From positions 15,806 through 79,805 of the forward strand of contig LUCM01000098.1 of the NCBI GenBank assembly GCA_008360955.1: a stretch of 64,000 nucleotides of DNA, read 5' to 3'. The notes below the pieces were generated by a model. It was given only the letters and a program-made list of their open reading frames with translations, searched no databases and was not told where the DNA came from. Positions 32,700 to 44,099 of the stretch are shown here, in pieces. The stretch comes from Fasciolopsis buskii (lineage: Eukaryota; Platyhelminthes; Trematoda; Plagiorchiida; Fasciolidae). Made by a program: the position numbers and the translations under genes. The number at the start of each line of letters is the position of its first letter. The stretch's first letter is position 1.

Positions 32700-34300
32700 C
32701 CTCCGTAGTGTTTTCTTAGATCTATATCTGGAGTTTTGTTAGCCCCTATGCTATTACTTTGCTGCCATCTCTGAAGTAGGACGAGAATGGTTTTCTATCT
32801 CGATAAACGTGGGATCCGAATGGGCGAACCTACAGGCCTGTAACGGAACAACTGAAGTCGACCAATGATATAAGTTTGTAGGATGTTGGAATTTAACGCA
32901 TATGCTAGTGAGGAATACAAACATTCCGTAGGCTTCTTTATGTCTAGCACGAATGGTTCAGTATTGACAAAGGAGATTTGGGAAGGGAAGTCATTAAACA
33001 AAGTAGCAAAAAATTCCATGAATGAATTACGATTCCGATTTCATATTGACAAAATGGGGAAGAGAACGCGGTCGGTGAAAGGAACAACCATTGTAGAATG
33101 GAATTCAGTAGTAGCCTAAAAATGTAGCATTAAATTTTACGTGGGCCGCAATGTACAAACGCCACAAAGAATGAATAAAACTAAAATCAAAGTTGTATGC
33201 GAAATATGTGAGTGGTTTTAATGGACCGTGTGATTTAAGGCGGAAATTCGGGATGGTGCAGTATGATGTCTCCTGCACAATTATCAGAGATCATTTTCTG
33301 AATTATTTCGGTCGATTTCATAATCACCAGGAGGGCGAGAGGAAAAGCGAAATGCGAAATAGCAATTCACGGAAAAGTGAGTTAAAATGAATTTTCCGTA
33401 GAAAAAAACACCAGATTCGATTTGTGATCAAAGAATAGAATCAGTCATGCAATCCCCCAACCAGCTACACATGATTTTTTTCTTATAAGCGATCACCTCC
33501 CACATGAAATATCCTATCCATGCAGGGACGTTGCTATCACGCATACAACAGGTTACTGTCGGTGCCAAACGAGTTACTGTTTCGCAGCTTATCATGATTT
33601 GGATCAGTCAGACCGGAATTTTCTCCCTATAACACTTGAACCACGTTCGCATATTTAAGTCACAAATTTCAACCAATGAAATGAAAAGTATAGGTGGTTT
33701 GTTTTCTGAATAGTCAACAAGAATCATCTATCCCTGGAGTGCATCAGTGTGTGACAGGAACTGTATTATTTTGTGCGTGCAAAAACCAATGAGCGAGATA
33801 ATCGACATCATGTATCACTGACTTGGGACAGTCATTGGCCAACCCAGATTTTGGTATCTGGATCAAACATTCGATCTGTACTCGTCCGAGCAGTTCGTGA
33901 TTCTACAACCCTCTGACGCGTTTGGCGGAGTAGAAGGCTTGATTGAAACATACATTAGGGCTTCTGAATTCTCGCGAACAGCATGGGATTGATGTGCAGC
34001 AATTTTATTGTTTCTAATATTTTTCACGTGTAGGATAAGTCATGTAAAATAACCAGTAGGCTCTAGATGGCAAAAGTTTGCTTTAGAATTTTCCAGTATT
34101 CATGTGTAGTAAAGTATGAAAAGAACAGGTAGATATTTCATTCCTACCTCGGGTTAGAAGACCAGGAATTGCAGTGTCCATAAAAGTAACCATAGATCTT
34201 AAAGAACAACCGATTATATCGAGCACTAGAGACACGCGAATCGCACACAAATATCCTTCTTTTTTCTCGTTTTATTTTCCATTTTCTTCATTTTTCCGAC
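32700..34300. other. Unassigned region with a small coding-like frame
   Basis: The frame 32883-33119 (+, 78 codons, ATG to TAA) has a balanced residue composition but no known motif and no clear promoter or splice support. It was not called as a gene. The rest shows nothing recognisable. Confidence 0.3.
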
Positions 34301-34329
34301 GGCAGCAGATATATATATATTCAAATTTG

Positions 34330-34332
<3 letters not shown>

Positions 34333-34386
<54 letters not shown>
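34333..34386. repeat. (TA)27 microsatellite
   Basis: An uninterrupted 54-bp TA run, preceded at 34309-34320 by a shorter AT run. The open frame through it (repeating Tyr-Ile) is an artefact of the repeat. Confidence 0.97.
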
Positions 34387-34388
<2 letters not shown>

Positions 34389-34596
34389 CCGTTGCTAGCT
34401 GCTCTGGACCTGGTGCGAACGAAACCGAATTTGAATAAATCTAAACAGACGCGGTAAACGTTTTTTATCTTCGAAATATTCTGAACGCATTAGTAAGGAT
34501 TTTGAAGTAACGTTTCTTTGTGATTGCTTCCGAACAATTTGGTTCAAGTTCCCAGTGTATTGCGTTTTTCTGCTTTTCGTTCGCACGATTCAAAGT

Positions 34597-34644
34597 ATCC
34601 ATCCATCCATCCATCCATCCATTCATCCATCCATCCACCCATCC
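34597..34644. repeat. (ATCC)n microsatellite
   Basis: About twelve ATCC units with two single-base variants (ATTC and ACCC). Confidence 0.95.
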
Positions 34645-34649
34645 AGACG

Positions 34650-35655
34650 GATTGCATGCACTGATGATGTCTAGAGATCGAACTGAGCAAAATTACACAT
34701 ACGTCAAACAGTCCTAATTCACATATTTGTATTCACAGTTTCTCATTAGTTTATTTGCACCCAAACAGAACAATCCGAATGGACGAGTTTGTTCATTCAC
34801 CCGCACATGCACTCACGCACAAAGCTGACTATTCATCCGAAACGAGAACAGTTCATTGTTTGTTTCTGATTTCTTCCAGTTCATGTGTGCTCTCGTAGTG
34901 TGAAGAAATGAACTCACACGAACTACTACTAATTGATGGTTATTTTGTTTAACAGTGTCACCTTTGTTGACATATTGGTTTGCGCTCTTCCTGTAGTGTC
35001 ACCGCCGTCTGCTGAAGTAAACAACCAAAAGCAAAGCAAGAATTTGAGTTACAACTCTACCTACGGGAGTGCCTCAAAATACGTTTTAACCAACGACAGG
35101 GATCACAAATGTTTTTTTTTAAATTTTGCTATACTCCTGGCTTGCAAGGTCGTTATCAGTATTGTGAACCCTTAACTGATTGACAATGTCAGAATACTTG
35201 AAAAACATTTTATTAGTCACGAAGTTTTGCTATTTAGAATAATTTACACATCCGACTGATTTCAATACTGCAAACATTGTCGTTGAAAAAAGTTTGTTGC
35301 GTAGCGGTCATCACACGTCATTCCATAATCACTCGATACTTTATTTATCTTCACGTGCTCTTTGAACATTCCGGCCCGCGGGTATTATGGATTCTTTCAC
35401 ACGAAACAATTTCACTTCGCAGCTTATTCACCGCACACCATTTCGGGTTCTGTCAGGGACAACGGTCATTTTTCATGGTTTGGAGAATGCCGTTTCGATG
35501 GAACTGTAAGTTAGGGACAACTGCTTGATTTAAAATTACTCAGGAAAAATATGCATGTTTGGGTACTATTTGTTCCATACTATGTGGTTCAACATGTGCT
35601 TTGTGCCTTCAAAGTATAATGTGCTATTACAAGTTTGGACAACTTTAGCTTGAAA
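34650..35655. other. Unassigned flank of LINE copy 3
   Basis: No recognised motif is seen. The open frames 34933-35175 and 35277-35528 show no domain. Confidence 0.3.
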
Positions 35656-35659
35656 CATA

Positions 35660-36462
35660 ATGCTCGATGTGAACGAACTAGCGATTTCTGACCGTCTCAC
35701 TTATTTGGGCAGCTGCCTAACCACGGATAGTAGCACGGCATCGAAGCCAATCACAGTTATATCCAAGGCTTGTGCGGGGTACGCCCGATTGAAGCACTCG
35801 TAGCGCTGTCCTGACATTCCACTAAAGTTGAAACTTGATTACCATGTCGCAGTACACTCAGTTCAGTTGTATATTCGGTCGACATGGGGCTTGTATGCTG
35901 GCGATGTTCGCGGCTTGGAAGTTTTTGATCACCGATGTCTGGATATTGCGTTAGAACTGGACGAAGTGACCAGGCGAGTAATGCGCAGATTAGGAATCTA
36001 GTATTGGGTGCCGGCTCTAAGAACACGATCACAACGTGTGAAGCTTAGTACACTTAGTTGGTTGGGTAATGTGTTGCGCATGGCAAACACTTGTCTATCA
36101 CACTGTGTCCTGTATTGCGTTCCTCCAGGCAGCGGAAGAACCCTCGTGGAAATCAACAGATGACGTGGCGGCTTGGAATGAGATGTACAGCCAGCCTAAG
36201 TGTTTGGTGTCCGAAAGATCTGTGAACTAATTGGTTGGAGACACTAAAGGATGTGGTAGCGGATCGTAAACAGTGATCATCCTGTTGCCACTTTTTGTCA
36301 AATACGAATGGTTGAAAAAGCGTGTCTGCATGGTTAGGCTGTTGGCTTACTTCCTGCCTGTCTTGTGCATTAATTCTTTCTACAGCAATGTGCAACTCTG
36401 GGAGAAAGGCAGTGGTCAGTGCGGCTTCCCTTCCTGTTTAACGATGATAATGATGATGATAC
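35660..36462 (+). mobile_element. RTE-like LINE, diverged copy 3, with 3' tail
   Basis: This is a 5'-truncated LINE in the same family as copies 1 and 2. It is clearly diverged but alignable through the 3' untranslated region, including GAAAGGCAGTGGTCAGTG near 36402-36419 against GAAAAGGCAGCGGTCAGT in copy 1. It ends in CGATGATAATGATGATGAT at about 36441-36459. This tail defines the 3' end of the family. Confidence 0.8.
35670..36300 (+). pseudogene. LINE RT C-terminal half, copy 3, broken
   Basis: Plus-strand frames read LAISDRLTYLGSCLTTDSS, KACAGYARLKHS, LKLKLDYHVAVHSVQLY, DVRGLEVFDHRCLDIALELD and KLSTLSWLGNVLRMANT, with stops and shifts between. These are the RT thumb and C-terminal blocks in order. 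The GCETW motif is degraded. The regular VFDHRCL (a stop in copies 1 and 2) is intact here, so the TGA in copies 1 and 2 arose after this lineage split. Confidence 0.8.
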
Positions 36463-36469
36463 AATGCGC

Positions 36470-37160
36470 ACAATGGTTAGTCAAGGTGGAATTCTGCGAT
36501 AAACCGTCATGTTATTAAGGTCTTTGTGTCAAGATCAACTGGTTATTCATCTCGGTGGTTGAAAACCAACCCTATGATCAGTGTACGTAATAATCGAGGC
36601 CATTTGAACTGATCTTTCAGGTTGTACTGACAAGATGTATACACTGGTGGAACACTCAGGATGCCCACCCCTAGGATTAGAATGCTGCTGGGCTTACCGA
36701 CTCTGCAAAGTGTGATTCAGTTAAAATATGAATGACGCATTGAGGAATTTCGCATCAGAATCTCATTTACGTAGACGATGAGTCCAGTTATGTACCAAAT
36801 CGATAACTTATCAACGGTTTTCGTCGGTTAATCACAGACACCCTTAAGAAAGAGGACACAGTTTTAGTTGTTCGTCTATAACTGCAAGTAGTATCGCATC
36901 TCGGTGAGAGACGAGAAATTAAAATATTTAGGGATTGTTTTCTTTTCAATAAAATTCGCTGTATGCGTTGGGAAGCTTGCATGACTAGCAGAGATAAATT
37001 ATTAACTTGGATCGGTCACAAGAGTAGCGCCCAATAAGCCTTTTGCCGTGCCAGTACACAGGGATTAAGAACGTCAAGTTTCTAACAGAATTCTTGATGT
37101 TTGATGATTGGCAACAGATAAGCTGACAGGGACGTTGTGTTATGCGGTGATCGTCACGGA
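36470..37160. other. Unassigned; likely intron upstream of exon at 37183
   Basis: No motif is recognised. The 3' end runs into the pyrimidine tract and acceptor at 37165-37182. Confidence 0.35.
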
Positions 37161-37182
37161 GATGTTCAAATTTTTTTAACAG

Positions 37183-37596
37183 ATGAATCCCACTGTCACG
37201 GGGACAAACCTACCGGCCAATGAGATTCAACACACTCCCCGATCAGCTTCGTTCAAGCTACCCACTGCAGCATGGCCTTTGTTTAATCTAACTCAATCAT
37301 CTGGTGATTCGGGAATGTTTACTAATCCCACTGGTCTCCCACCTCCTTTTGGTGCACCGGTCACACGAGAACTGTCACTCACACCAACCACACGTAATGT
37401 ACCGAGGAAAAGCTTGAGGAGCCTTGACCCACCAGTCTCGATTAACAAAAGCAGTTCGAACGTTATCCCGGAATCCAGTCAAGTGACTGGGCTGGGTTCA
37501 TTGTTTGCTTCTATTCGTCGGCTTTCATCGGGCAATGTGAATCGTCTAATACAGAACAGTCGAAAAAGTTTGTTTCCAACCATAACAGACGGTCCG
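37183..37596 (+). CDS. Exon 1 of recognised gene model: Ser/Pro-rich disordered segment
   Basis: A strong acceptor (TTCAAATTTTTTTAACAG) is followed by 138 open codons and then a consensus donor, GGTCCG/GTAAGT. Both ends are in phase 0. The first codon is ATG, but because it sits directly after the acceptor it need not be the start. The product is hydrophilic, rich in Ser, Pro, Thr and basic residues (RSASFKLP, LPPPFGAPVTRELSLTPTTR, RKSLRSLDPP, ASIRRLSSGN, NSRKSLFPT). Several RxxS sites look like basophilic kinase targets. This is typical of an intrinsically disordered linker in a cytoplasmic scaffold. Linking it to the exons at 56-64 kb rests only on strand and phase and crosses an 18-kb intron. 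Confidence 0.6.
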
Positions 37597-38524
37597 GTAA
37601 GTCTATTTTTACCGGTTTTCTAAACTATTCTTTTTCTCTACGGAATGACAATCTGAGCAGTGAGAAACGTGACATGAAACATAAATGATTGAAGTGATTA
37701 ATGACCATCGGTTGAAGTTGACGAAAAATCGTGGGCCACGAAGTAAATTTGCAAAGCGTGGTTGGTCACGCTTAATTTTATTGGCAATTGAAAGAAGTCC
37801 ACAGACAAACGCAACGGAAATTTCTATCAACAAAATAAAATCCAATAGATACGGAATTTGGGTCAGATTTTCCCCACTCCGACTGCTAAGAAATACTGGA
37901 GTTGCTGGACATTCCATAGAAAGTGCTGAATTATGGAGACCAAACCGACGGTTGAATCATGCGAAAATTGGATCTATTTCGTGAGAGTATACAAAAGAAA
38001 ACCGAGTATCAGCCTGCTCACCAGAAATGTAAAAAATTCTTTTTCGATCAAATTAAGAGTCAGTTAGATAAACAATTAGTGCTGTGATCTGACAATGAAG
38101 TCGGTAGTTGGAACCAATAATTGTGGGTATTTGAGTGAGGATTTCCGGACAAAATATACTTTTTACTCTGTTCTAGTTAGGATCACTGTTGGAAAGCAAA
38201 ACACAGTTGGAGCTTCAACTATTTTCACAAAATACGATCAAGATTTTTTCCTTATTCATGTCTTATCAAAACTAATTACAGCATGACCAAAAATACTGCT
38301 TGACAATGCATAGGCAGTAAAAATGAAACTTCAGTCTATATTCGTATTCATTACCCGATTTCAACTTAGACTGACGAATGACATAAGCCTCGCTGTGGAT
38401 GATTGAACAGTTCAGTATGGTAACTTTAATCTTTTATTCCTTTATCAGTGAAACTTCAAGATAAATCTTTTCTCAGAAGAGAGACCGCGGCCACCTGAAA
38501 CTGGCCAAATAAAAAAACTAAACT

Positions 38525-38590
38525 AGGAACGGTTCGAACCCGCGCGTTCTCAGTATGAAAAGCCGTGCTGTTGAACGTTTTGGATGTAGC
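38525..38590 (-). repeat. tRNA-like (SINE-type) fragment
   Basis: On the minus strand, GCACGGCTTTTCATACTGAG resembles an anticodon arm (loop with CAT). It is followed by AACGCGC and GGGTTCGAACC, a perfect pol III B-box/T-loop word. The acceptor stem does not close and the A box is weak, so this is not an intact tRNA gene. It is probably the tRNA-derived head of a SINE or a tRNA relic. Confidence 0.45.
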
Positions 38591-38751
38591 CCATAGATTT
38601 TTATTTACTGAAGCCCATTGTCCGATAGTTTCCGTTTATCAGTCTGCAATGGCGTTTTGCAAGGTGATATTCTATGACTGGCTCCAGGTTTACCCTAGGC
38701 ACTTCTCGGTTTAGATTGTCGGTGTATAGTTACACAGTTGACTTCTTGTTT

Positions 38752-38788
38752 GTATATATGTATATATAAATATATATATATATATATA
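38752..38788. repeat. TA-rich microsatellite
   Basis: An interrupted (TA)n run with ATG and AAA interruptions, about 37 bp long. Confidence 0.9.
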
Positions 38789-40239
38789 CCATGCCAGCCG
38801 CTGTGTAAATCTTATTCATGACTCATCATTAGCTCGTTAGCAAGAAAAAAGTGGAGTTAGCTCACAGCAATTTGAAGCTTGTTTTATTAGGAATCTAGTA
38901 TCAATAAACCACGGTAATTGATAAGCTTGCCAGTATTCTTCCGTGTTTTTTGGTCACTTCGATGTGGCATCCAGCATCTCAAAGGTAGAGTTGCTTTTGG
39001 CTAATAGTTCGGGAAACTTTAGGCTTTTTAAATCAGTATTCACTGCTTAGGTATTCTCTTTAATTATCACTCCAGGTCAAGAAACATATTTTGAATATGA
39101 TTAAACTCAAACAGGGGTAGGATTTTGTCTGTATGAAACCTTACAACCAGGTGTACTTTTGTCCGATTTACGTCGGACTGAATGAAAACCACTACTCAGG
39201 AAACATGCTTACTAACTTCTGCCAGAGTGAAACACAACGCATCTTTCGGAAATACTAATATTTTGATTTTGGTTATTTTCTTAAAGTAATGGGAGCATTT
39301 CCGTTGCCAAAACGACGAAATTCCCCCTTCCCTGAGTACATTCACTTTTGATTCGTTGGTAAGAATTTTCTATTTAAGAGTGAACAACTAGGACGGGAAT
39401 AAGGAAGCGGGAAAATGTCGTCTTGGAATTTCCTCCCAGAAATGTTCATTCTTTTTAAATTGTTTTTCAGGTCACCACATACTATTCATTCATCACCAAA
39501 TTAACCGGTTCTCCATCTGAGGCGATCACCATTTTCTACCTTTGCACGGGATAATTATATTCCCCATTTTTTAACAACTAATTCATACTAATATCTTGAT
39601 GAAACTTGAAGAATTTGAAGATTATTTAAGTCTATCTTGTTTATTTCAAAGCGGTGAAAACGTTTAACCACAAAATTTTAAATCGACTGATGTTTCAAAA
39701 TCAGTAACTTATCCTCTGTTTCCTTCTCACTGCTTTACTGTCACCCATGGCGCTTTAATGACCTTGGAGCAAGGTCAGCTTTGATGTAAGTCAATATCTA
39801 TACTTAATGGAAACTTCTGTCCGTGGTCGACCATGAGTGCTAAGCCCCCAGATGAAGCAAAATACCCCAGTTAACAATTAATATCTTGGATTCATGAATA
39901 CTTGATAAAATAATTCCTTTGGACAAACGAGTTCGCTGTCGTTTATGAATTTGAAATAAGATAAGTACTAAGACCCTTCCAAAGACATTCATGGAAATTT
40001 CGTGGCTCCAGTAGGCTTTCATTTTTCATGTTCAGATATGTTTGTCTAGACAACCAAGGTCACCCACATTTGAATGGTTTTGCTGCAGTCTGCGAACAGA
40101 TATACTAAAGGAAACTTGTTAGTAAATTCATGGTGTTTTCCAATGCTTCTTTAAACCTGGCAAGTACTTCAGCCCTAAGGATATTAATAGTGAAAATTTT
40201 TGAAAGCATCACAAAGGTGGCACTTTTATAGAAACCTTG

Positions 40240-40330
40240 AGTAGTTTCTGAGTGAGCGGACCAAGTTTCCCGAAAGCCGTTATTTTTCGCTCATCAGGCT
40301 TACGCACGCGGTGCTTTGGTGTCTAAACAT
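40240..40330 (-). repeat. Hammerhead-bearing short repeat, copy D
   Basis: On the minus strand, CCGCGTGCGTAAGC leads into an exact CTGATGAG box (40297-40290), then an AATAAC loop-like segment and GAAAC (40269-40265). TTGGTC follows, so all three conserved boxes are present. Stem I after GGTC does not pair with the upstream strand. The sequence there jumps to the downstream CACTCA block, suggesting a deletion. It lies 1.4 kb downstream, in the minus sense, of the minus-strand PLE remnant at 41704-41976. Confidence 0.5.
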
Positions 40331-40379
40331 TCTTCCACTCACACACTCAGAAGTGGTACGTGCCTCCAGAATCTAATTT

Positions 40380-40616
40380 GTGTCGTCATACGTGTGTATG
40401 GAAGCTTTCGCTGAAGAGTTCAATGAAGAACTACAACTGATGAGATGTTTTGGATTCAAGGTAGAGGATGGTTGCATTCGATCAGTACGGCAAAATAAAT
40501 ATCAATCAGCCAGACTGAAATATTCTCGAACGGGTGATCTAAACAATTTTTCGTTTTCGTCACCACCCTTACTCGTCACACCATCAGAATGCTCGATTAT
40601 CGCTATGCTGCCCTGA
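40380..40616 (+). other. Coding-like open frame, unknown
   Basis: An open frame of 78 codons (in-frame ATG at 40398) contains FAEEFNEELQLMRCFGFKVE and ends SECSIIAMLP. Its residue composition is protein-like, but no strong acceptor precedes it and the best donor (TTCAAG/GTAGAG) is mediocre. It could be a missed exon of the gene starting at 37183, a PLE N-terminal relic or chance. Confidence 0.2.
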
Positions 40617-40629
40617 AGATTAAAGTCTT

Positions 40630-41700
40630 CCAGGACTAGTATTGTGGCACTCGAAATCTCAGTGCCAAAAGGTCATTGAGTTGAACCTCGAAAAAATTAT
40701 GATTAGCCTCTTAGCTTTCGAGTAGGGCCAACAATCCGCCATTGGTATGTGGGTAGACGGCAAGTAGTTCTGTGTAGGAGAATATTACATGCATTGCCAG
40801 AAAGTAGATAGATTGAGAAATTTTAGTAAAAATCTGGAGCAATATGCAAATACGGGCTTTTAGGAGCTTCAAAAGAATTGACTGAACCACTGAGATTAAC
40901 AAGAGGATACTAGGTTTTTAGTGGTATTTAATGGACAGTACATAACCATTGTGAAATGATGATTTCAAGTAATAGTTTGTAGAGTCTCTTATATCACAAA
41001 ATAACCGAGTGAAAAATAGGAGAATCATTGAAATCAGTTAATTGATAACGTGTGACTTACACTCCAGCCGATCGTTTCCCTTATCTACAGGTACCGATTT
41101 GCTTGAATCCTATTTCAGCTGTTTTGCTGGGTAAACTTACAAAGAAGGTTGTTTTCCATTGTATTCTCCCCGCGTAGCTCATAAACCACAATTCGAGTAT
41201 GGAAATGTTTAGATCATTCAATCAATCATTGGAACAACGTCGAAAAAGCTCACTGCCATCATCCTTGTTCCTCACACAAGGGACGACGCTGACGAACCAT
41301 AAGTAGCAAAGAAGCGTGTTACCCCGACGTTAATGGATATTTTTGGTTAGTTTGACCGTAGTTTGGTTGTGTTGTTGTACTGTTTTATTAGCTTTCTGTC
41401 ATAAAACTTTATCCCAGGGGAGCAGAAACTGAAAGACAGTGGAAATCTGTCTTTGCAAGATAGTGTTAGCTGTTTGAAACATATATTTGGCTGAAGCTTC
41501 TGACGGACGTAATGGATCTGATCAATGATCAAAGTTTGAAGACGCAAGAATTCCCCACAGCGTTGAACTGGCTTTATCGTACTTGTGAATATGTTTTACG
41601 TGCAAAGATGCTTATATGAATAATCTTTGAAAAGAAACAAGGAATAACGCAACGGAAAAATGTGTCGACAAACTGAAGAAAATGTTTGGCGAAAGCCGAC
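40630..41700. other. Intronic sequence
   Basis: Nothing is recognised. It lies downstream, in the minus sense, of the PLE GIY-YIG remnant and may contain its decayed 3' region. Confidence 0.3.
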
Positions 41701-41703
41701 TGG

Positions 41704-41976
41704 CTAATTCCAGGGCATGCGAATTTTGTGAGGCAACAATTTTTCCGCACGTAATGGAGGTTTCAACCTGTTAATTGATAAAGTTCTACAGAAGGCTAAA
41801 AGTCTCGAGTTACGATTCCGTAGAATCTGTTGAAACGCTCGTCTGAAATCACTCTGGCGATCGAAGGCCACGAGATGTTTCGCGAGTGACGAGGTCGGAT
41901 TTTTGTTGCTCGTTTTCTTTTCGGAGGACGGATGAGGAGTCTGTTCCACTAAATTATTTCTATCTAATTCAGTCAT
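41704..41976 (-). pseudogene. Penelope-like element, C-terminal tail (minus strand)
   Basis: The frame reads AKHLVAFDRQSDFRRAFQQI followed by LRNRNSRLLAFCRTLSINRL and then KPPLRAEKLLPHKIRMPW. This matches the segment after the GIY-YIG endonuclease of fluke PLEs (AxxxHLxxxxHxvd..rAF.viyRv...RLL.taEaiaI...P.LC.QK....L.LPW). It is very similar to the tail of the opposite-strand copy at 42960-43090. The RT and most of the endonuclease are missing: the plus-strand PLE begins just beyond its 5' side, which suggests nested or rearranged insertions. Confidence 0.65.
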
Positions 41977-41999
41977 GAGAAAACAGCACTACTTCGACC

Positions 42000-43100
42000 A
42001 GACAGGAAACACCCTGAAAGACAAGACATGACTGCCCTTCGATTTTTTTCCGATTTGCAACTTGTTTGGAAAAATGTATGTAACGGCGCAGCCACAGGTA
42101 TTACTGTCGACTTTTCTAAGAAATGGAAACGAATAGACGCACAAACACCATGGTTGAACGGTTTTCCAGAAACCCACGAAGCAGGAATTCCAATAAGACC
42201 CATCGTATGCATGCAAAAACTCCTGCTTCGAGTTAGCAAGTTGGCTAGCGGGTATTCTCTCTCTCTCATCGTAAAGTACTCCCTCTAATGAGCTCATTTA
42301 AATTTTCTGCTACTTTGGATGAGATGCCAAAAAGTCCTCAAAAACTGTTTCCATCGTTGTTCACCCTTGTTTTACCAATGTGCCCTTACTTGAAACGGCA
42401 GATCATTCATGTGACACTATTTGTACATTGGGTCTTCCGTTACCTATTCCTCCCCCAGGCACCAAGGCTCTTGTCGTATTATGTGCTGAGAAAGTAGGTA
42501 TTGACTTTCAAGGACAGTCATGTAAACCGACTTGCCAATTTTCAGTGGGTGGTTATCTTGTATCCACAGTGGCACATGTCTTCCTTGGAATGATCGAAAA
42601 GCAATTTCACCATAATTAATCTTAACGTCGACTCGATTTTTGCTGATAAGAAATTCAACCAGCTTAACAAAACGCACTCGGACCTTCTTATTAGCTGAAC
42701 TAAATGTCTTACACTCGACCGAGAGAGTGAATCTCAACGAGCAATCAATAAGGATGCCCGACCTAACCGCTTCTCGTATTGTTTATCAGTTCATTTGCTC
42801 CTATGAGGAAGTACATGGGTAGACCAGACCTGTCCATCGGACAACAAAATAGGAAGCATGTACCGAAGCCGTCACTGAATCAGATGGTCATCCACCGGAG
42901 AAATCTGGGTTTGTAGGTAGTGAAGCATCTCTTGACCTTCGACCACTAGAATGAGCTCAGCCGAACGTTTCAGATGATTCTACGAAATTGTAACTCGAGG
43001 ATGCTGGCCTTCTATGAGACTTCATTGATCAACAGACTGAAGCCCTCACCATGCTCGCAAAAACTGTTGACACACAAGAACAAGGGTGTTTACTTCCACT
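42000..43100 (+). mobile_element. Penelope-like element, plus strand, internally deleted
   Basis: This is a decayed PLE with RT blocks (42028-42700), an abrupt shift to GIY-YIG endonuclease sequence (about 42760-42900) and a tail (about 42955-43090). PLEs are retroelements related to telomerase RT with a C-terminal GIY-YIG nuclease. The segment lies head to head with the minus-strand relic at 41704-41976. Confidence 0.75.
42028..43090 (+). pseudogene. PLE reverse transcriptase plus GIY-YIG, broken
   Basis: Frames in order: NGFPETHEAGIPIRPIVCM (family LPKxHKxGIPlRPI), FKFSATLDEMPKS, PLLETADHSCDTICTLGLPL with PIPPP (family FTNVPLxET), VGIDFQGQSCKPT (family FxGxxYxQxxG), HVFLGMIEKQFHH, then NVDSIFADKKFNQLNKTHSD. 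The last is the YVDD catalytic region with the box lost to NVDS. After it come SRIVYQFICSYEEVHG, a degenerate GIY-YIG opening in which the second YIG-like Tyr is gone, and FQMILRNCNSRMLAFYETSL. Multiple frameshifts and stops make it inactive. Confidence 0.75.
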
Positions 43101-44095
43101 TTAAGTGCAGGCGTCCACAAGCATAATCCTACTGAAAATTTAAATGGTCTTATTCAAACTGCGATAAATTTCGTAGGTATTTTGGAATTTGATTAACAAA
43201 CCACTAACTAGCGACTTTGATCAGTTTTCTTGATTCTATTTCAGTCCCACCGTGCTTAATCAAACAAGATCGGTCATATGGTCTCTGGCCAGTAAACAGT
43301 TGTCCGGTTATCTGCTGTACTCAAACGACTCATATAGCTCTCTTTAGGCCAAAGCTCATTGACCCATTGCTTGCGCTCACTCGGGCTCATTGTCTCTTCT
43401 TTACTGTTCATTTCGAGTAATGTCCAGACTAGCCTCTGAACACAACGTAAAAATCCAACTACTTTCACCCTGCCCGGGGACCAGGGTGTGTGGCCATTTC
43501 TGACTTTGCTTTCTGGCTTGCAATCAAGCAGATTTACGGACCGTGCCTCATTCACCTGATGCCGAAAGAGTTTTTGTTACTCACTCTTGTTTTCCGAACT
43601 GACTACTACTCCACTGTTGCATGACATATCGTACAGCTTTTGAATCCTTGACATGCAACTGTAACTGCCCCTTACAGTGGGCAGCTAAATGCTGTTCAAA
43701 CTGTTCTGACCGGTGGAATCCTGAGTGGTAAACAAGTTACCGATTTCTTCATTGTTATCATAAATACTGAAAAGTAGAAGACCCCCTTAGATCCGCATGC
43801 GGGCAATTAATCCTAGAGACTGGTCTTAGAAGTTCATAAATTCCGTCTTATTTCTATGCTTTTCCTTATTTTACTCCATCCACATTAGAACGAACCCAGT
43901 GTTTCTATGCATGGTTGTAACTGCTCTAAAGTTTTTGCCCTCTGAGCTGAAAAATTACTTGAACAATGTGTCTTTTCTGAGTGGGTTTCAGCAGGCTAAT
44001 GGATTTAAAATCTGGTGTGAAATAACTTAAATCAAGTGAATATCATGACCGACTGACGTAAGGAGTGTATCGGAAAATCGATGCGCCATGTATTG
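43100..44095. other. Intronic spacer between two PLEs
   Basis: A pyrimidine-rich acceptor-like site (TTGATTCTATTTCAG) at about 43242 precedes a short open stretch that ends in TAG. No product is recognised. At 43553-43590, CACCTGATG, CCGAAAGAG and TTACTCACTC are loosely like a deleted hammerhead repeat. Otherwise nothing is recognised. Confidence 0.3.
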
Positions 44096-44099
44096 GTCT

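Larger units (their letters stand above)
37600..40230. other. Intronic sequence
   Basis: This stretch begins at the donor after 37596. It holds a tRNA-like segment and a TA microsatellite (listed separately). The open frames 37609-37917 (-) and 37685-37984 (+) overlap and have no domain. Confidence 0.4.

Noticed and set aside
32883..33119. 78-codon plus-strand frame as a small gene
   Set aside because: Plausible composition but no motif, no convincing acceptor or promoter, and such lengths are common by chance here.
34174..34398. Open frame rich in repeated Tyr-Ile
   Set aside because: Produced by translation of the (TA)27 microsatellite.
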